The position numbers were made by a program, and so were the translations under genes. Below are positions 12,374 through 22,020 of a stretch of 64,000 bases of DNA, one piece after another (within the stretch, counting starts at the first letter, position 1; each line of letters starts with the position of its first letter). The notes beneath the pieces are model-generated. The model did not search any database. It saw only the letters and a program-made list of their open reading frames with translations, and was not told where the DNA came from. The stretch comes from Pseudomonadales bacterium (GTDB lineage: Bacteria; Pseudomonadota; Gammaproteobacteria; Pseudomonadales; DC-out160), in assembly GCA_019090455.1 (NCBI GenBank), contig JAHRWA010000039.1, positions 310,001 through 374,000 on the forward strand, given 5' to 3'.

Positions 12374-12520
12374 CCGTTAGTTAGCGTACGACTTAAAAGC
12401 TGCAATAGCAGTCTCTCACGACTGCAGTCTTATGAAAACAGGGTGTTCCTTTTCAGGATAAATCCCGCTATGGTTAATCCATAAATTAGAAATCAAAAGA
12501 CAAAGGGGAAGATTGATCAC

Positions 12521-13042
12521 ATGGGTATAAGTAACTTGGCGCCGCTACTCGTTCTTGGTGAAAGTACGGGAGTCATCAAACTAGAAACGCTAGATGACTT
12601 TAATGCCATTGATCTATCTATGGTGAGCCAAGCCAAGAGAGCAATTCGAATTTTCACCCAAGATCTAGATCACCCTTTATATGACAATGATGAATTTGTT
12701 GACACTATTGCAGAAGTCGCGAGAAAACACCGCTATACCTTAATTCAAATATTAGTCATCGACTCCAGCAAAGCGATAAAACTGGGGCACCGTTTAGTCG
12801 ATCTGGCAAAACGATTACCCAGTTCCGTGTTTATTCGCAAAGTTCATCCCGATTATGCAGACAACAATGAATCATTCATGCTCGTGGATAATAAAGGGCT
12901 CATCCGACGCCCCAAATCGGACACATTACTCGGCACCGCAGAATTCAAGGCGACTCCTTCAGCTCAACCTAAAGAACGCTATTTTATGGATGTATGGGAA
13001 AGAAGTAGCGAGGACCCATCCTTAAGAAGACTCAGCCTCTAA
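12521..13042 (+). CDS. DUF7931-like conserved protein
   Basis: A 173-residue soluble protein with no signal peptide. It has IDLSMVSQAKRAIRIFTQDLDHPLYDNDEFVD, then HRLVDLAKRLPSSVFIRKV and a short FMLVDNKGLIRRP segment. The pattern resembles the small protein next to purB in Pseudomonas-type genomes (assigned, from memory, to DUF7931), and the fold looks phospholipase-D-like without obvious HKD motifs. A GGGAAG site precedes the ATG. Its last 21 bp overlap the 3' end of the convergent LysR gene. Function unknown. Confidence 0.7.
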   Translation: MGISNLAPLLVLGESTGVIKLETLDDFNAIDLSMVSQAKRAIRIFTQDLDHPLYDNDEFVDTIAEVARKHRYTLIQILVIDSSKAIKLGHRLVDLAKRLPSSVFIRKVHPDYADNNESFMLVDNKGLIRRPKSDTLLGTAEFKATPSAQPKERYFMDVWERSSEDPSLRRLSL

Positions 13043-13984
13043 ACGCAATGAAATTCTAACTCCGGTATCAAAAATTAATTGCCTTAACCACTTATGGGCC
13101 GGATTATTGTTCAATAGCGGACTCCAAGCCATTTTTAGCTCAAATTCTGGAATTTCAAACGGAGGGGATTTTAACACTAAGTTTTTATTATCACTTTGCA
13201 TCTTCGCGACACGGCTAGGCAATGTGGCCACCAAATCATTGTCTAAGGCAAGCAATGCAGGCATTGAATAGTGACGAGTAAAAATAGAAATTCGTCTTTT
13301 CTTACCAATGTGACCCAAAGCCTGATCAATCCAACCCAAACCACCCGACTTTTCTGGATTCACACCAACACCAATCCCCATCCCCGTCTTGCTGACCCAA
13401 ATATGATGAGCTTGAAGGTAATTATCCAAACTCCAATCGTCCACCAATGGGTTAGCCGCGTTAATCAGACAGGAAAAAGAATCTGTCCAAATGGTTTTCT
13501 GATGAAACGAAGCCGGCATTTCATTAAATCGATTAATGGCCATATGCACTTTACCTTGCTCCATATCTTTGTAACTCACATCGCTCGGAGTCAATAAATC
13601 TAAAATGACGTCCGGAGCTAAGACGCGCAATTGCATAATCATTGCGGGTAAAAGTGTGGCTTCAGCGTAATCGCTACACATTATGCGGAAGACTTTTTTA
13701 CTACGCAACGCGTCAAATGCAACATCAGGCTGCACAATACTGGTCAGATCTTCTATCACCTTCCGTATTTGAGGTTGCAACTCCTGAGCTCGTTCGGTAG
13801 GCGTCATGCCGGTACTGGTTCGAATCAACAAGGGGTCAGAAAATAAATCCCGCAACCTTTTTAAGCCATTGCTCATCGCTGGCTGAGTAATGCCAAGTTG
13901 CTCTGCAGAGCGGGTTACATTTTTCTCTCGTAATAGTACGTCAAGATAGATCAGTAGATTAAGGTCCACACTTCTAATATTCAT
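13022..13984 (-). CDS. LysR-family transcriptional regulator
   Basis: A 320-residue LysR-type regulator. The N-terminal winged helix-turn-helix spans residues 1-65 (DLNLLIYLDVLLREKNVTRSA, then ITQPAMSNGLKRLRDLFSDPLLIR), followed by a substrate-binding domain of the NodD/LeuO-like subgroup. No target is suggested by the neighbours: no gene is divergent from it at short distance, and upstream lies the terminator of a kinase gene. It overlaps the convergent DUF7931-like gene by 21 bp. Confidence 0.92.
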   Translation of the reverse strand: MNIRSVDLNLLIYLDVLLREKNVTRSAEQLGITQPAMSNGLKRLRDLFSDPLLIRTSTGMTPTERAQELQPQIRKVIEDLTSIVQPDVAFDALRSKKVFRIMCSDYAEATLLPAMIMQLRVLAPDVILDLLTPSDVSYKDMEQGKVHMAINRFNEMPASFHQKTIWTDSFSCLINAANPLVDDWSLDNYLQAHHIWVSKTGMGIGVGVNPEKSGGLGWIDQALGHIGKKRRISIFTRHYSMPALLALDNDLVATLPSRVAKMQSDNKNLVLKSPPFEIPEFELKMAWSPLLNNNPAHKWLRQLIFDTGVRISLRLEAESS

Positions 13985-14063
13985 AGGAAAGATACCAACA
14001 AGAAAAATTCAACCCCTTTAATCATATCAGAAAGAGCTGAACCTTAGAGGCAAGCTAGAAAAC

Positions 14064-14090
14064 AAAAAAGACAGCGTATAGCTGCCTTTT
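14064..14090 (-). terminator. Intrinsic terminator of the REC-REC-kinase gene
   Basis: On the minus strand AAAAGGCAGC pairs with GCTGTCTTTT around a 5-nt loop and is followed by a T-run. It lies about 30 bp past the stop codon of the kinase gene. Confidence 0.75.
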
Positions 14091-14122
14091 ACACAATCTT
14101 TAGTCTCTGCCACCCTATCCAA

Positions 14123-15583
14123 TTAAATTGCTTCAACCTTTTTAGGCAATTCAAAATAGAAACAACTTCCGCCTTCCTCATTCGATTGATAACCTATATT
14201 TCCAGAATGAGCATCAACCATATTTTTACAAATCGCTAAACCTAGCCCATTGCTCGACTCACCGCCTGTGGTCTTATTACCGAGACGTTGAAATGCACCA
14301 AACAACTTATCTCGATCACCCTCTTTAATACCGGGTCCATGATCGCGAACCTCCAAGCGAATAAATTTTTCCGTCTCCGACAAACAGACATCAACTTGAC
14401 TTTTTAAAGGGGAATATTTAATGGCGTTACTCAAGAGGTTATCGATGACTTGCCGAATACGAGAAGTATCCAACATGACCTCGGCGGTATCAGGCAGGCT
14501 CTCCACCAACTCAATATCTTTCTTTTCAGACACACTGCGATTAAAGTCTACTCTCTCATGCACTAAGGCAGAGAGTTTCACTGGTTCTCTATCGAGAGTC
14601 ATTTGCCCACTTTCGACAGTCGACATATCCAATAAATCGTTAAGCAAATTTAACATCTGGGAACTAGTGGACAAAATCATTTCGAAATATTTTTTCTGCT
14701 TTTCTGGTGGTCTTTCTTTTTTTAACAGCAGATTTGCTAAACCCTGAACGACACCAAGAGGACCTCTCATATCATGAGCGGCCATTCCCAAAATTTGATT
14801 TCTTTGCTCACTGACTTTCTTTAACTGATAAAATTGATCAATGAAATCTGCATTTTGATTGACTCTACAATTCAGTTCTTCCGCCAAAAATGGTTTTGCA
14901 ATAAAATCATTAGCCCCACTCTTAATAAACTTGGCGGAAGTCGCTTGCCCGCTTTGACCTGAAACACCAATAATAACCAATTCTTCTTTTGTGTGTTGCG
15001 CCCTTATTTTAGAAGTCAGCTGATAGCCATCCATTTGATCCATCACGCCATCTATCAAAGCAATTCTGACATCTGGGTGCAACTCAAGCATATTTAGCGC
15101 ATCTTCGCCACTAGAGGCCTCAATCACGACAAATCGCTGAATTGCCAATAGACGCGAAACCTGTTTACGTGCCAATGCAGAATCATCAACCACCAGCACT
15201 TTGGTTGTCGCATTCGCATATAGCCGCTTAATCATAGCCACAACATAATCGATATTATGCTGACCTGATTTCAGAACATAGTCGGCAACTTTTTTCTGTA
15301 AAAAATCTTCTCTAAGCGAATCACTGATTTGCCCCGTAAAAACAATCGTAGCAATCTTGTAGCCAGCAACAAGATCTACCGCTTCCCCGTTCGGTGCATC
15401 AGGCAAGTTCAAATCGACAACAGCGCAAAAAAAATCATCCCCTTGAGCTTCAAGAACGCTCTTAGCTTCTGCATAGCTCTCAGCAACAACACAGCTAAAG
15501 TCGCTACCCTGAGTAATAGCAACCTTAAGCATCAAGCTAAACGATCGAGAATCCTCTACGACTAACACTTTTTCCATTGACAT
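14123..15583 (-). CDS. Hybrid REC-REC-histidine kinase
   Basis: A 486-residue soluble signalling protein with no membrane segment. Receiver 1 covers about residues 5-120 (likely acceptor D57 in VVDLNLPD, K105). Receiver 2 covers about 128-245 (VLVVDDS, acceptor D178 in LIDGVMDQMDG, K230). Then come a HisKA domain with H270 in AAHDMRGPLG and a HATPase domain with NLLSNAIKYSP, DHGPGI and GLGLAICKNMV. The receivers precede the kinase, so it probably takes phosphate or a partner signal rather than a ligand. No cognate output gene is adjacent, and the gene stands alone with its own terminator. Confidence 0.92.
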   Translation of the reverse strand: MSMEKVLVVEDSRSFSLMLKVAITQGSDFSCVVAESYAEAKSVLEAQGDDFFCAVVDLNLPDAPNGEAVDLVAGYKIATIVFTGQISDSLREDFLQKKVADYVLKSGQHNIDYVVAMIKRLYANATTKVLVVDDSALARKQVSRLLAIQRFVVIEASSGEDALNMLELHPDVRIALIDGVMDQMDGYQLTSKIRAQHTKEELVIIGVSGQSGQATSAKFIKSGANDFIAKPFLAEELNCRVNQNADFIDQFYQLKKVSEQRNQILGMAAHDMRGPLGVVQGLANLLLKKERPPEKQKKYFEMILSTSSQMLNLLNDLLDMSTVESGQMTLDREPVKLSALVHERVDFNRSVSEKKDIELVESLPDTAEVMLDTSRIRQVIDNLLSNAIKYSPLKSQVDVCLSETEKFIRLEVRDHGPGIKEGDRDKLFGAFQRLGNKTTGGESSNGLGLAICKNMVDAHSGNIGYQSNEEGGSCFYFELPKKVEAI

Positions 15584-15853
15584 TTTAAATCCAAAAGACC
15601 CATTTTGGGCGACGCGATTTTTCAGTTATCACTCAACCATAAGCTTCTACGATTAGAGCAGCCTACTTCAATAGTGTAGATAATAATTTCGAATTATATA
15701 TCTCTAACGCACGCCTAAATTCGATTTAATCAAGATGAACGGCCGGTTTAGCCAAAGGCTTTGAATAGATAACAATAAAGGCATTAGCTAAAATAGGAGG
15801 CATTAAGCTAACAACACAAAAATAGAAAGCGGTATTGAGTCTCAACCAAGGAC

Positions 15854-17083
15854 TTAACCAAAAAACCGATACCCCAACAACACAGCAGCAGTGATACCAG
15901 CGGCATCCGCTAGCAAGCCACAGAACACTGCATGTCGCATATTTTTAATCCCCACTGAGCCAAAATAAATAGCTAAAACATAAAAAGTCGTTTCTGTACT
16001 ACCTTGCATAATCGCCGACACACGAGCAGCAAACGAATCGACACCATGAGTATCCATCGTTTCTAACATCATTGCTCGTGCGCCGCTGCCACTCAGTGGC
16101 TTCATCAATGCGGTGGGTAACGCATCGACAAAACGAGCATCTAGCCCCACCCAGCCCACACTCCAAGCAATACACCGCAGAACATAATCCATCGCGCCAC
16201 TGGCACGAAATACACCAATAGCCACTAACATAGCGACTAAATAGGGGATTAGCTTTACCGCCACATCAAAACCTTCTTTAGCACCCTCTATAAAAGCCTC
16301 GTAAACATTCACTTTTTGCCAACAAGCCACAGCAATAAATCCAACCACAATCGAAATAAGGATTAAATTTCCATAAAGAGAAGACTGCGTACGTAAAGTT
16401 TCAGCATCCATTCCCGACAATGTCATCATCAAACCAGTAACAAAAAATGAAAAGAAGGCGAAATAGCCCAAAATTACGGGATCCCACCACTTAATACGCT
16501 GCACCCAGCAAACTGCCAATAATCCCACCAGCGTAGAAACTGACGTTGCAAATAGAATAGGAAGAAAGACTTCGGTAGGATCTGCCGAGCCCTGCTGAGC
16601 CCGATACATAAAGATCGTAACCGGCAATAGCGTGACCGAGGAGGTATTAAGAACCAAAAATAATATCTGGGCATTAGTCGCCGTGTCTTTATTTGGATTC
16701 AGAGTCTGCAAATCCTGCATCGCCTTCAACCCCATGGGTGTTGCGGCATTATCCAAACCCAATAAATTGGCACTCAAATTCATTGTAATGGAACCCAAAG
16801 CGGGATGTCCCTTCGGTACCTCAGGCATAAGACGCAAAAATAAGGGGGCTAGCACCTTCGCCAGCACTTGAATTAAGCCCGCTTTTTCGGCGATACGAAA
16901 CAACCCCAACCACAAGCAAAGTACACCTACCAACCCCAAGGCGATATCAACGCTTAGCTTACCCATATCAAATAAGGCCTGGACTAATTGAGCAAACACC
17001 TCAACATTGCCTGAAAATATCCATTGGCCAACGGCAGCGACAAAGGCAATAAAAAAGAAACTCACCCACAAAATATTTAGCAA
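15854..17083 (-). CDS. Fused SpmA/SpmB-like nucleoside recognition (Gate) membrane protein
   Basis: A 409-residue polytopic membrane protein. The N-terminal half resembles SpmA (GLFRIAEKAGLIQVLAKVLAPLFLRLMPEVP, then NLSANLLGLDNAATPMGLKAM) and the C-terminal half SpmB (ALMKPLSGSGARAM, then IMQGSTETTFYVLAIYFGSVG). Two genes in Bacillus, these halves are fused here, as in several non-spore-forming gammaproteobacteria. The transported substrate is unknown. Translation probably starts at the TTG at 17083, which has a GGAG 8 bp upstream. It lies 60 bp downstream of ttcA. Confidence 0.85.
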   Translation of the reverse strand: MLNILWVSFFFIAFVAAVGQWIFSGNVEVFAQLVQALFDMGKLSVDIALGLVGVLCLWLGLFRIAEKAGLIQVLAKVLAPLFLRLMPEVPKGHPALGSITMNLSANLLGLDNAATPMGLKAMQDLQTLNPNKDTATNAQILFLVLNTSSVTLLPVTIFMYRAQQGSADPTEVFLPILFATSVSTLVGLLAVCWVQRIKWWDPVILGYFAFFSFFVTGLMMTLSGMDAETLRTQSSLYGNLILISIVVGFIAVACWQKVNVYEAFIEGAKEGFDVAVKLIPYLVAMLVAIGVFRASGAMDYVLRCIAWSVGWVGLDARFVDALPTALMKPLSGSGARAMMLETMDTHGVDSFAARVSAIMQGSTETTFYVLAIYFGSVGIKNMRHAVFCGLLADAAGITAAVLLGYRFFG

Positions 17084-17143
17084 CTTCTAATCTCCATCCA
17101 TGAGCGTCATTTTCCAAGGTACTTCACTAATAAAAGTATTTTT

Positions 17144-18109
17144 CTATTGATTGAGTATATCAATTCGACCGAAGGCCTCAGTCTCATTTGAACTTCCTTC
17201 CTCACTAGAACTACCAGACAAGATTTTTTCAGACAGCTCATGAAAATCAAAAGCCCCGACATCAGCCAAGTGAGAGGGAACTATATTCTGAATACTGGAA
17301 AAAATGGATTCAATGCGTCCCGGTGACTCGCGATCCCACTGTTGTAACATCCCTTTTATCATCTTGCGCTGTAAGTTCTCTTGGGAACCACACAGATTAC
17401 ACGGAATAATAGGGAACTGTTTTAAACCCGCATATTTTTCAATATCTTTTTCTTTGCAATACGCCAATGGTCGAATCACAACATGCTGCCCATTGTCACT
17501 CAACAATTTGGGTGGCATTGCTTTTAGCTTCCCACCATGAAACATATTGAGAAATAAGGTTTCAATAATATCTTCTCGGTGATGCCCTAATGCAATTTTA
17601 GTCGCACCGATTTCTGTCGCTGTACGATATAAAATGCCGCGACGCATTCGAGAGCAAAGAGAGCAGGTGGTTTTTCCTTCGGGAATAATACGTTTGACCG
17701 TAGAATAGGTGTCCTCTTCCACAATCAAATAAGGAATCTTTAGGTCTGCAAGGTATCGAGGCAAGACATCTTCTGGGAAACCAGGTTGCTTTTGATCTAA
17801 ATTCACAGCGATCAATTCAAAGGAGACGGGGGCACTTTGTTGCAAGTTCATCAATATATCCAATTGCGTATAGGAATCTTTGCCACCTGATAAACACACC
17901 ATGATGCGATCGCCATCCTCGATCATGTTAAAGTCGTGTATTGCTTTCCCTACATTTCGACGCAACCTTTTATGCAATTTATTGAAGTTGATTTTGTCTT
18001 TTCTGCCTGCCTCTTTTCTAAATGATTCTTTATCGGCTTCATCTAAAGCAGGCTTAACTAATTTCGACTTAACCCTATTCGGCTTAACTATACTGGGATG
18101 TGCAGACAT
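17144..18109 (-). CDS. ttcA: tRNA 2-thiocytidine(32) synthetase TtcA
   Basis: Iron-sulfur PP-loop enzyme that thiolates C32 of certain tRNAs. It has the PP-loop [11 protein letters not shown], the cluster-ligand [10 protein letters not shown] and the second CxxC in [34 protein letters not shown] before the loop is typical. I use the ATG at 18109 with a GGAG box upstream; a TTG one codon earlier is the alternative. Compared with E. coli TtcA it has an N-terminal Lys-rich extension of about 40 residues and a Ser/Glu-rich C-terminal tail. Confidence 0.96.
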   Translation of the reverse strand: MSAHPSIVKPNRVKSKLVKPALDEADKESFRKEAGRKDKINFNKLHKRLRRNVGKAIHDFNMIEDGDRIMVCLSGGKDSYTQLDILMNLQQSAPVSFELIAVNLDQKQPGFPEDVLPRYLADLKIPYLIVEEDTYSTVKRIIPEGKTTCSLCSRMRRGILYRTATEIGATKIALGHHREDIIETLFLNMFHGGKLKAMPPKLLSDNGQHVVIRPLAYCKEKDIEKYAGLKQFPIIPCNLCGSQENLQRKMIKGMLQQWDRESPGRIESIFSSIQNIVPSHLADVGAFDFHELSEKILSGSSSEEGSSNETEAFGRIDILNQ

Positions 18110-18267
18110 CAATATCTCCGTCTCAATTTCCGATTTATTTTAGATTCATAACACATCGGATGCGAAAACACGCATTTCAAAAACCGCGCATTTTACCCTA
18201 AAAGGACGCTACACTGTAATTTATAGAGTTACCGTCAACACAAACCGATGAGTCAGAGGCTTAAAAA

Positions 18268-18882
18268 TTGTCCGCTATCAGACAATTACAATCACAAATT
18301 CTCTTCAAGCTGCGACATCAGCCGAATAAAGCCTTGAGTGAGTATGAATTATTACGTCAACTACAGTCATCGGGCCACATACCGGAAAACGACAGTTATG
18401 TGACTCACTCTACGAGCTTGTTTCGCATACACTTTATTTTGTTTCATTGCTTATATGATCTGCGGGACAGACTTTGGGCCAAACAACTCGCCCACCTCGA
18501 TATCTCTCCACTACGTCTTTCCCTTATGCCTTACTGCTCACAAGCAGAAGGGATGGTAGCGCCAGATCCGTTACATGAATATTATTTGGATTTCAGTCAT
18601 CTTAGCTCCGCTCATGAGCGAGAGATAAATCAAAAAATATCTGAATTTTGGTCTAAGATAGCAGGGCATGAATGCGGCTTTCCTAATAAGAGTGGCTTTA
18701 CGGATGCAAAACAAAAAGCATTAATCATTTTGGAATTGAAGGAGCCCGTCACCTATCAGGCCATTAAAACCCAATACCGCCGGTTAGCAATGCGATACCA
18801 TCCCGATAGAGGGGGCAGTAACGAGAAATTAAAAGACATTAATACGGCCATGGATACTTTGACGGCTACTTTTAAGATCTAA
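18268..18882 (+). CDS. DNAJ-related protein with C-terminal J domain
   Basis: 204 residues. Residues 1-130 match the N-terminal domain of the DNAJ-related family (SEYELLRQLQSSG, LFRIHFILFHCLYDLRDRL, ISPLRLSLMPY). Residues about 150-204 are a J domain with the DnaK-stimulating motif HPD in YHPDRGGSNEKLKDIN. There is no ATG in frame near the start. The TTG at 18268 has an AGAGG box 8 bp upstream and fits best. The client is unknown. It is followed by a 20-bp tandem repeat. Confidence 0.88.
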   Translation: MSAIRQLQSQILFKLRHQPNKALSEYELLRQLQSSGHIPENDSYVTHSTSLFRIHFILFHCLYDLRDRLWAKQLAHLDISPLRLSLMPYCSQAEGMVAPDPLHEYYLDFSHLSSAHEREINQKISEFWSKIAGHECGFPNKSGFTDAKQKALIILELKEPVTYQAIKTQYRRLAMRYHPDRGGSNEKLKDINTAMDTLTATFKI

Positions 18883-18884
18883 TT

Positions 18885-18944
18885 CCTAAGAATTTGAACC
18901 AACTCTAAAGAATTTGAACCAACCCTAAAGAACTTGAACCCACA
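18885..18944. repeat. Three tandem copies of a 20-bp unit
   Basis: The unit CTAAAGAATTTGAACCAACC is repeated three times with a few differences, directly after the DNAJ-related stop codon. It is not a hairpin and looks like a local duplication. Confidence 0.8.
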
Positions 18945-19008
18945 ATCTACAACCTATCTATACAGTCGTGGAGAAAAATATCGCCACCAGTACATGGATC
19001 AATGACTT

Positions 19009-19740
19009 GTGAATTTAACTCGATTTCCACAATACAAAATGAAAACCGAGTGGCTAATCATCCTTGCCTTGAGTTTAGTCTGTACCTCTCTATATTATGG
19101 GTTTCGTTTTTTCTCTCCCAACGTTAATAAACCCACCACCGTGGATATCATCCTTGCAGCCAGCCCATACAATGTTCCTACAAAACTCTCAGATGATTTA
19201 GTTTCCAGCACTTTAAGTAAACTCCCTCGAAGTGACTCTCATTACGACACAGAGCAAGGGACGCAGCATGACAACAACACCCCCAGATTACTCGCTCAAA
19301 AACCTTCAATCCTAGAAGTAAATCAAGAATTAAGACACTTATTCGATTCGTACCTTATTGATTGGCGAAATAAGAATCCGGAAAACATCAGACAGGAACT
19401 TTCAAAGCACTTGAGCCGAACTTATCAAGAAGATGAAAAGAAATATGCACAAGAGCTGTTTGCCAATTACCTTGAATACTTACATCAATTCGACAAAATC
19501 CCTTCCGAAAACAATTCGATTGAGTCCATGGTTCGTTTCTTTAATCAGGTTGTCGAATTAAGAAATAATGTTTTGGGAAAACCCATTGCGACTGCATTTT
19601 TCGCCGACGAAGAGCACTATGATCGCTATACACTCGCTCGAACCCTCATCAACAAAAACAACAATCTGCTCCAACATCAAAAACAACAGGCGATCCATCG
19701 ACTCGAGCAGTCGTTGGCTAGGCAGTCGTTAACTCAATAG
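19009..19740 (+). CDS. Short lipase-chaperone-like (LifO/LimK family) membrane protein
   Basis: A 243-residue protein with an N-terminal transmembrane anchor (about residues 14-32, WLIILALSLVCTSLYYGF) and a helical periplasmic part. LRHLFDSYLIDW at about 107-118 resembles the RxxFDxxL hallmark of lipase-specific foldases. The C-terminal AFFADEEHYDRYTLART resembles their conserved FxxEExxxxxTLAR end. Known foldases are about 340 residues, so the middle helical domain looks shortened. No lipase gene is adjacent; neighbours are a DNAJ-related protein and a PhoD phosphatase. Start is GTG 19009 or ATG 19039, neither with a good ribosome-binding site. The family call is moderate. Confidence 0.62.
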   Translation: MNLTRFPQYKMKTEWLIILALSLVCTSLYYGFRFFSPNVNKPTTVDIILAASPYNVPTKLSDDLVSSTLSKLPRSDSHYDTEQGTQHDNNTPRLLAQKPSILEVNQELRHLFDSYLIDWRNKNPENIRQELSKHLSRTYQEDEKKYAQELFANYLEYLHQFDKIPSENNSIESMVRFFNQVVELRNNVLGKPIATAFFADEEHYDRYTLARTLINKNNNLLQHQKQQAIHRLEQSLARQSLTQ

Positions 19741-19782
19741 CCGTTAACTAAATAATCGTTTTTTCGACCTTCGTTTTTTCGA
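19707..19782. repeat. Chain of three short tandem duplications over a gene end
   Basis: GCAGTCGTT occurs at 19707 and 19722. CGTTAACTCAATAG (19727) recurs as CGTTAACTAAATAA (19742). TCGTTTTTTCGA occurs at 19756 and 19771. The array spans the stop codon of the lipase-chaperone-like gene. The rest of 19783-20071 before phoD holds no other gene that I can see. Confidence 0.75.
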
Positions 19783-20071
19783 TAAGAGCTCCTTGAGATA
19801 CCGTTAACCTTAACGGCCAATAATTCCTTTTAGCTTAGAAAATTATTGGCAACTTAAAGGCCCGCCACTCCACTTCTTAGGCATTAATTCACCCCTCTTA
19901 ATTTGAATCCCGATTAACAGCCTGATATACAAAACCTTTACCTCTTCTTGGCCTAATCAGAAGGCTTATCCCCTACCATTGTCCCGGATTTCCGTACCAA
20001 GTTATTGTATAAATGGCCTGAGCTTTCTGTTAGGTTTCTTGGCTAGCGCCACTGCATACAAGGAGTACAAC

Positions 20072-21961
20072 ATGACGATAGAGAGACGCAAGTTTTTTAC
20101 TTTACTGGCATCAGGGTTAGCCACGCCCTTTATCCTGACTGCATGCGGTGGTTCAGATGACGACCCCGCACCGTCAGGTGACTCCGATCGTGGATTAGAG
20201 AATGAACCTCCCATTGTGGAAATAGATCCTGACCTTGCCGATTTAATCAGTAGTGAAATAGGAATCATCTTTGCCAACGATAGCGAAAGAGTTTTCCCTC
20301 AGTCAATATCATCGGGAGATCCCACCCCCAGCGGTGTCATGCTCTGGACTCGGGTTGAACCTAACGTCATTAATCCTAATCTCGATCTCTATTTTCAGGT
20401 CGCATTTGACGAGAACTTTGAACGCCTCGTCTCCGAAGGAAAACTTCCCAGCAGCGGTACCGAAACGGAAAACGACCCTGTACCCTTCGGTTTACTTGAA
20501 GAGCTAGATTATACCGTGCGCATCGATCTTGATGGTTTATTAAGACCCGACCGTTTCTACTACTACCGGTTCATCTATGACGGCACTGCCAGCCGCACCG
20601 GTCGTTGTCGCACCGCACCCACGGAAGATGCCAACGTTGAAAGTCTCAAGTTTGGTCTACTCAGCTGTCAAGATTACACCAATGGATATTACGGTGCCCT
20701 GAAGCTAGTGGCCGATGACGATAGCCTAGATTACATCATTCACTTAGGTGATTTTATTTACGAATCTGTTGGCGACCCCTCATTTCAATCCTTACCCTTT
20801 GAGGACCGCCAAATCATTCTACCCAGCAGTGGTATTCACGCCATGGATTTAGAGGATTATAGACACCTCTACCGCACCTATCGAAGTGATTTAAACTTAC
20901 AAGCAGCAATGGAACGCCATACTTGGATCATGGTGCCAGACGATCACGAAACAGCAAATGATTGCTATTGGGATTACCTCAACGACACTCTCGGGGCACC
21001 CGACCACCCTTACACAACAGATCCTCAATTTGAAAATATCAAATTCGAATCCCTGAACAAATTAAAACTCGACTCTCAAGAAGCGTGGCTTGAATATGTA
21101 CCGGCCAGGGTTACAATCAACAGAGATTCCACCAACCCTCATGAGTTTTTAACCGTCTATCGGCGTTTAGTCTTCGGCGATTTGTTAGAGCTACTGATGC
21201 TAGACACTCGCAGTTATCGTACCAGTCATCCTTGCGGTGAAGGTGGAATTGGAGAACGACAGTTGGCCGCTGGCTGCACTGAATTCGACAGATCTACCCT
21301 GCCAGGGTTAGCGGACCAACCCCATACCATTCTGGGAACAACACAAAAAGAATGGATGCTCGACCATCTCGTGAATGCAACGACCCGGTATAAGGTATTA
21401 GGAAATCAAACTCTCATGTCACGATTAGGGATAGAGCATCGAAATTGGCAAATCCCTTTTAACCTTGATGCATGGGACGGGTACCAGCAAGAACGCGATG
21501 AATTGATGGCAGAAATCAAAAGTGCCAACATAGACAATTTCATCGTATTAACCGGTGATATGCACAGTCATATGGCTGCCAACATTAAGGTAGACTACCG
21601 TAACTCCAGCCGTTCCAACACAGACAACTTTGTTGGCGCTGAATTTATGACCCCCGCGATAACCTCTTCTACGATGGTAGAAATACTGAAAATTCAGGCG
21701 AATCTGGATACTGATATCGAGGTTGAGTCCATACTCGCCTCACTTGCGTCTCCCGCGATACGAATCACTAACCCTCACATACAATATGGAAACTTTATTG
21801 CCCAAGGCTATTCAACAGTTCTTTTTAATTCCGAATATGCCTTATGGGAATCTTTTGTTGTCGACAAAAATAACCCTAACGCCGATACTAAAATACAAGT
21901 AGCACGCTATAAAAAAAGAGCTGATAAGCCTTGGTTAACTAGCCGGCAAATCACCTTATGA
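20072..21961 (+). CDS. phoD: PhoD-family alkaline phosphatase/phosphodiesterase lipoprotein
   Basis: Calcium/iron-dependent phosphatase family releasing phosphate from phosphomonoesters and diesters outside the cytoplasm. I start at the ATG at 20072, which has AAGGAG 6 bp upstream, giving 629 residues. The N-terminus ERRKFFTLL is Tat-like and is followed by a lipobox LTAC, so it is probably a Tat-exported lipoprotein. Core motifs: SISSGDPTPSGVMLWTRV (PhoD N-domain), GLLSCQDY and IHLGDFIYES (metal binding), MVPDDHETANDC and LTGDMHSHM. Phosphate control is expected for the family, but I see no convincing Pho box. The gene ends at a strong terminator. Confidence 0.9.
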   Translation: MTIERRKFFTLLASGLATPFILTACGGSDDDPAPSGDSDRGLENEPPIVEIDPDLADLISSEIGIIFANDSERVFPQSISSGDPTPSGVMLWTRVEPNVINPNLDLYFQVAFDENFERLVSEGKLPSSGTETENDPVPFGLLEELDYTVRIDLDGLLRPDRFYYYRFIYDGTASRTGRCRTAPTEDANVESLKFGLLSCQDYTNGYYGALKLVADDDSLDYIIHLGDFIYESVGDPSFQSLPFEDRQIILPSSGIHAMDLEDYRHLYRTYRSDLNLQAAMERHTWIMVPDDHETANDCYWDYLNDTLGAPDHPYTTDPQFENIKFESLNKLKLDSQEAWLEYVPARVTINRDSTNPHEFLTVYRRLVFGDLLELLMLDTRSYRTSHPCGEGGIGERQLAAGCTEFDRSTLPGLADQPHTILGTTQKEWMLDHLVNATTRYKVLGNQTLMSRLGIEHRNWQIPFNLDAWDGYQQERDELMAEIKSANIDNFIVLTGDMHSHMAANIKVDYRNSSRSNTDNFVGAEFMTPAITSSTMVEILKIQANLDTDIEVESILASLASPAIRITNPHIQYGNFIAQGYSTVLFNSEYALWESFVVDKNNPNADTKIQVARYKKRADKPWLTSRQITL

Positions 21962-21994
21962 TTTAAACCAATACCTATTTTTTTAAACCAATAC
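21962..21994. repeat. Direct repeat after phoD
   Basis: TTTAAACCAATAC occurs at 21962-21974 and again at 21982-21994, immediately past the phoD stop codon. Confidence 0.75.
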
Positions 21995-22020
21995 TTTTCA
22001 TTTAAACTAGAAAGGGAATA

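Noticed and set aside
12418..12440. Small hairpins after purB as a terminator
   Set aside because: GCAGTC/GACTGC can pair but no T-tract follows, so I did not call it.
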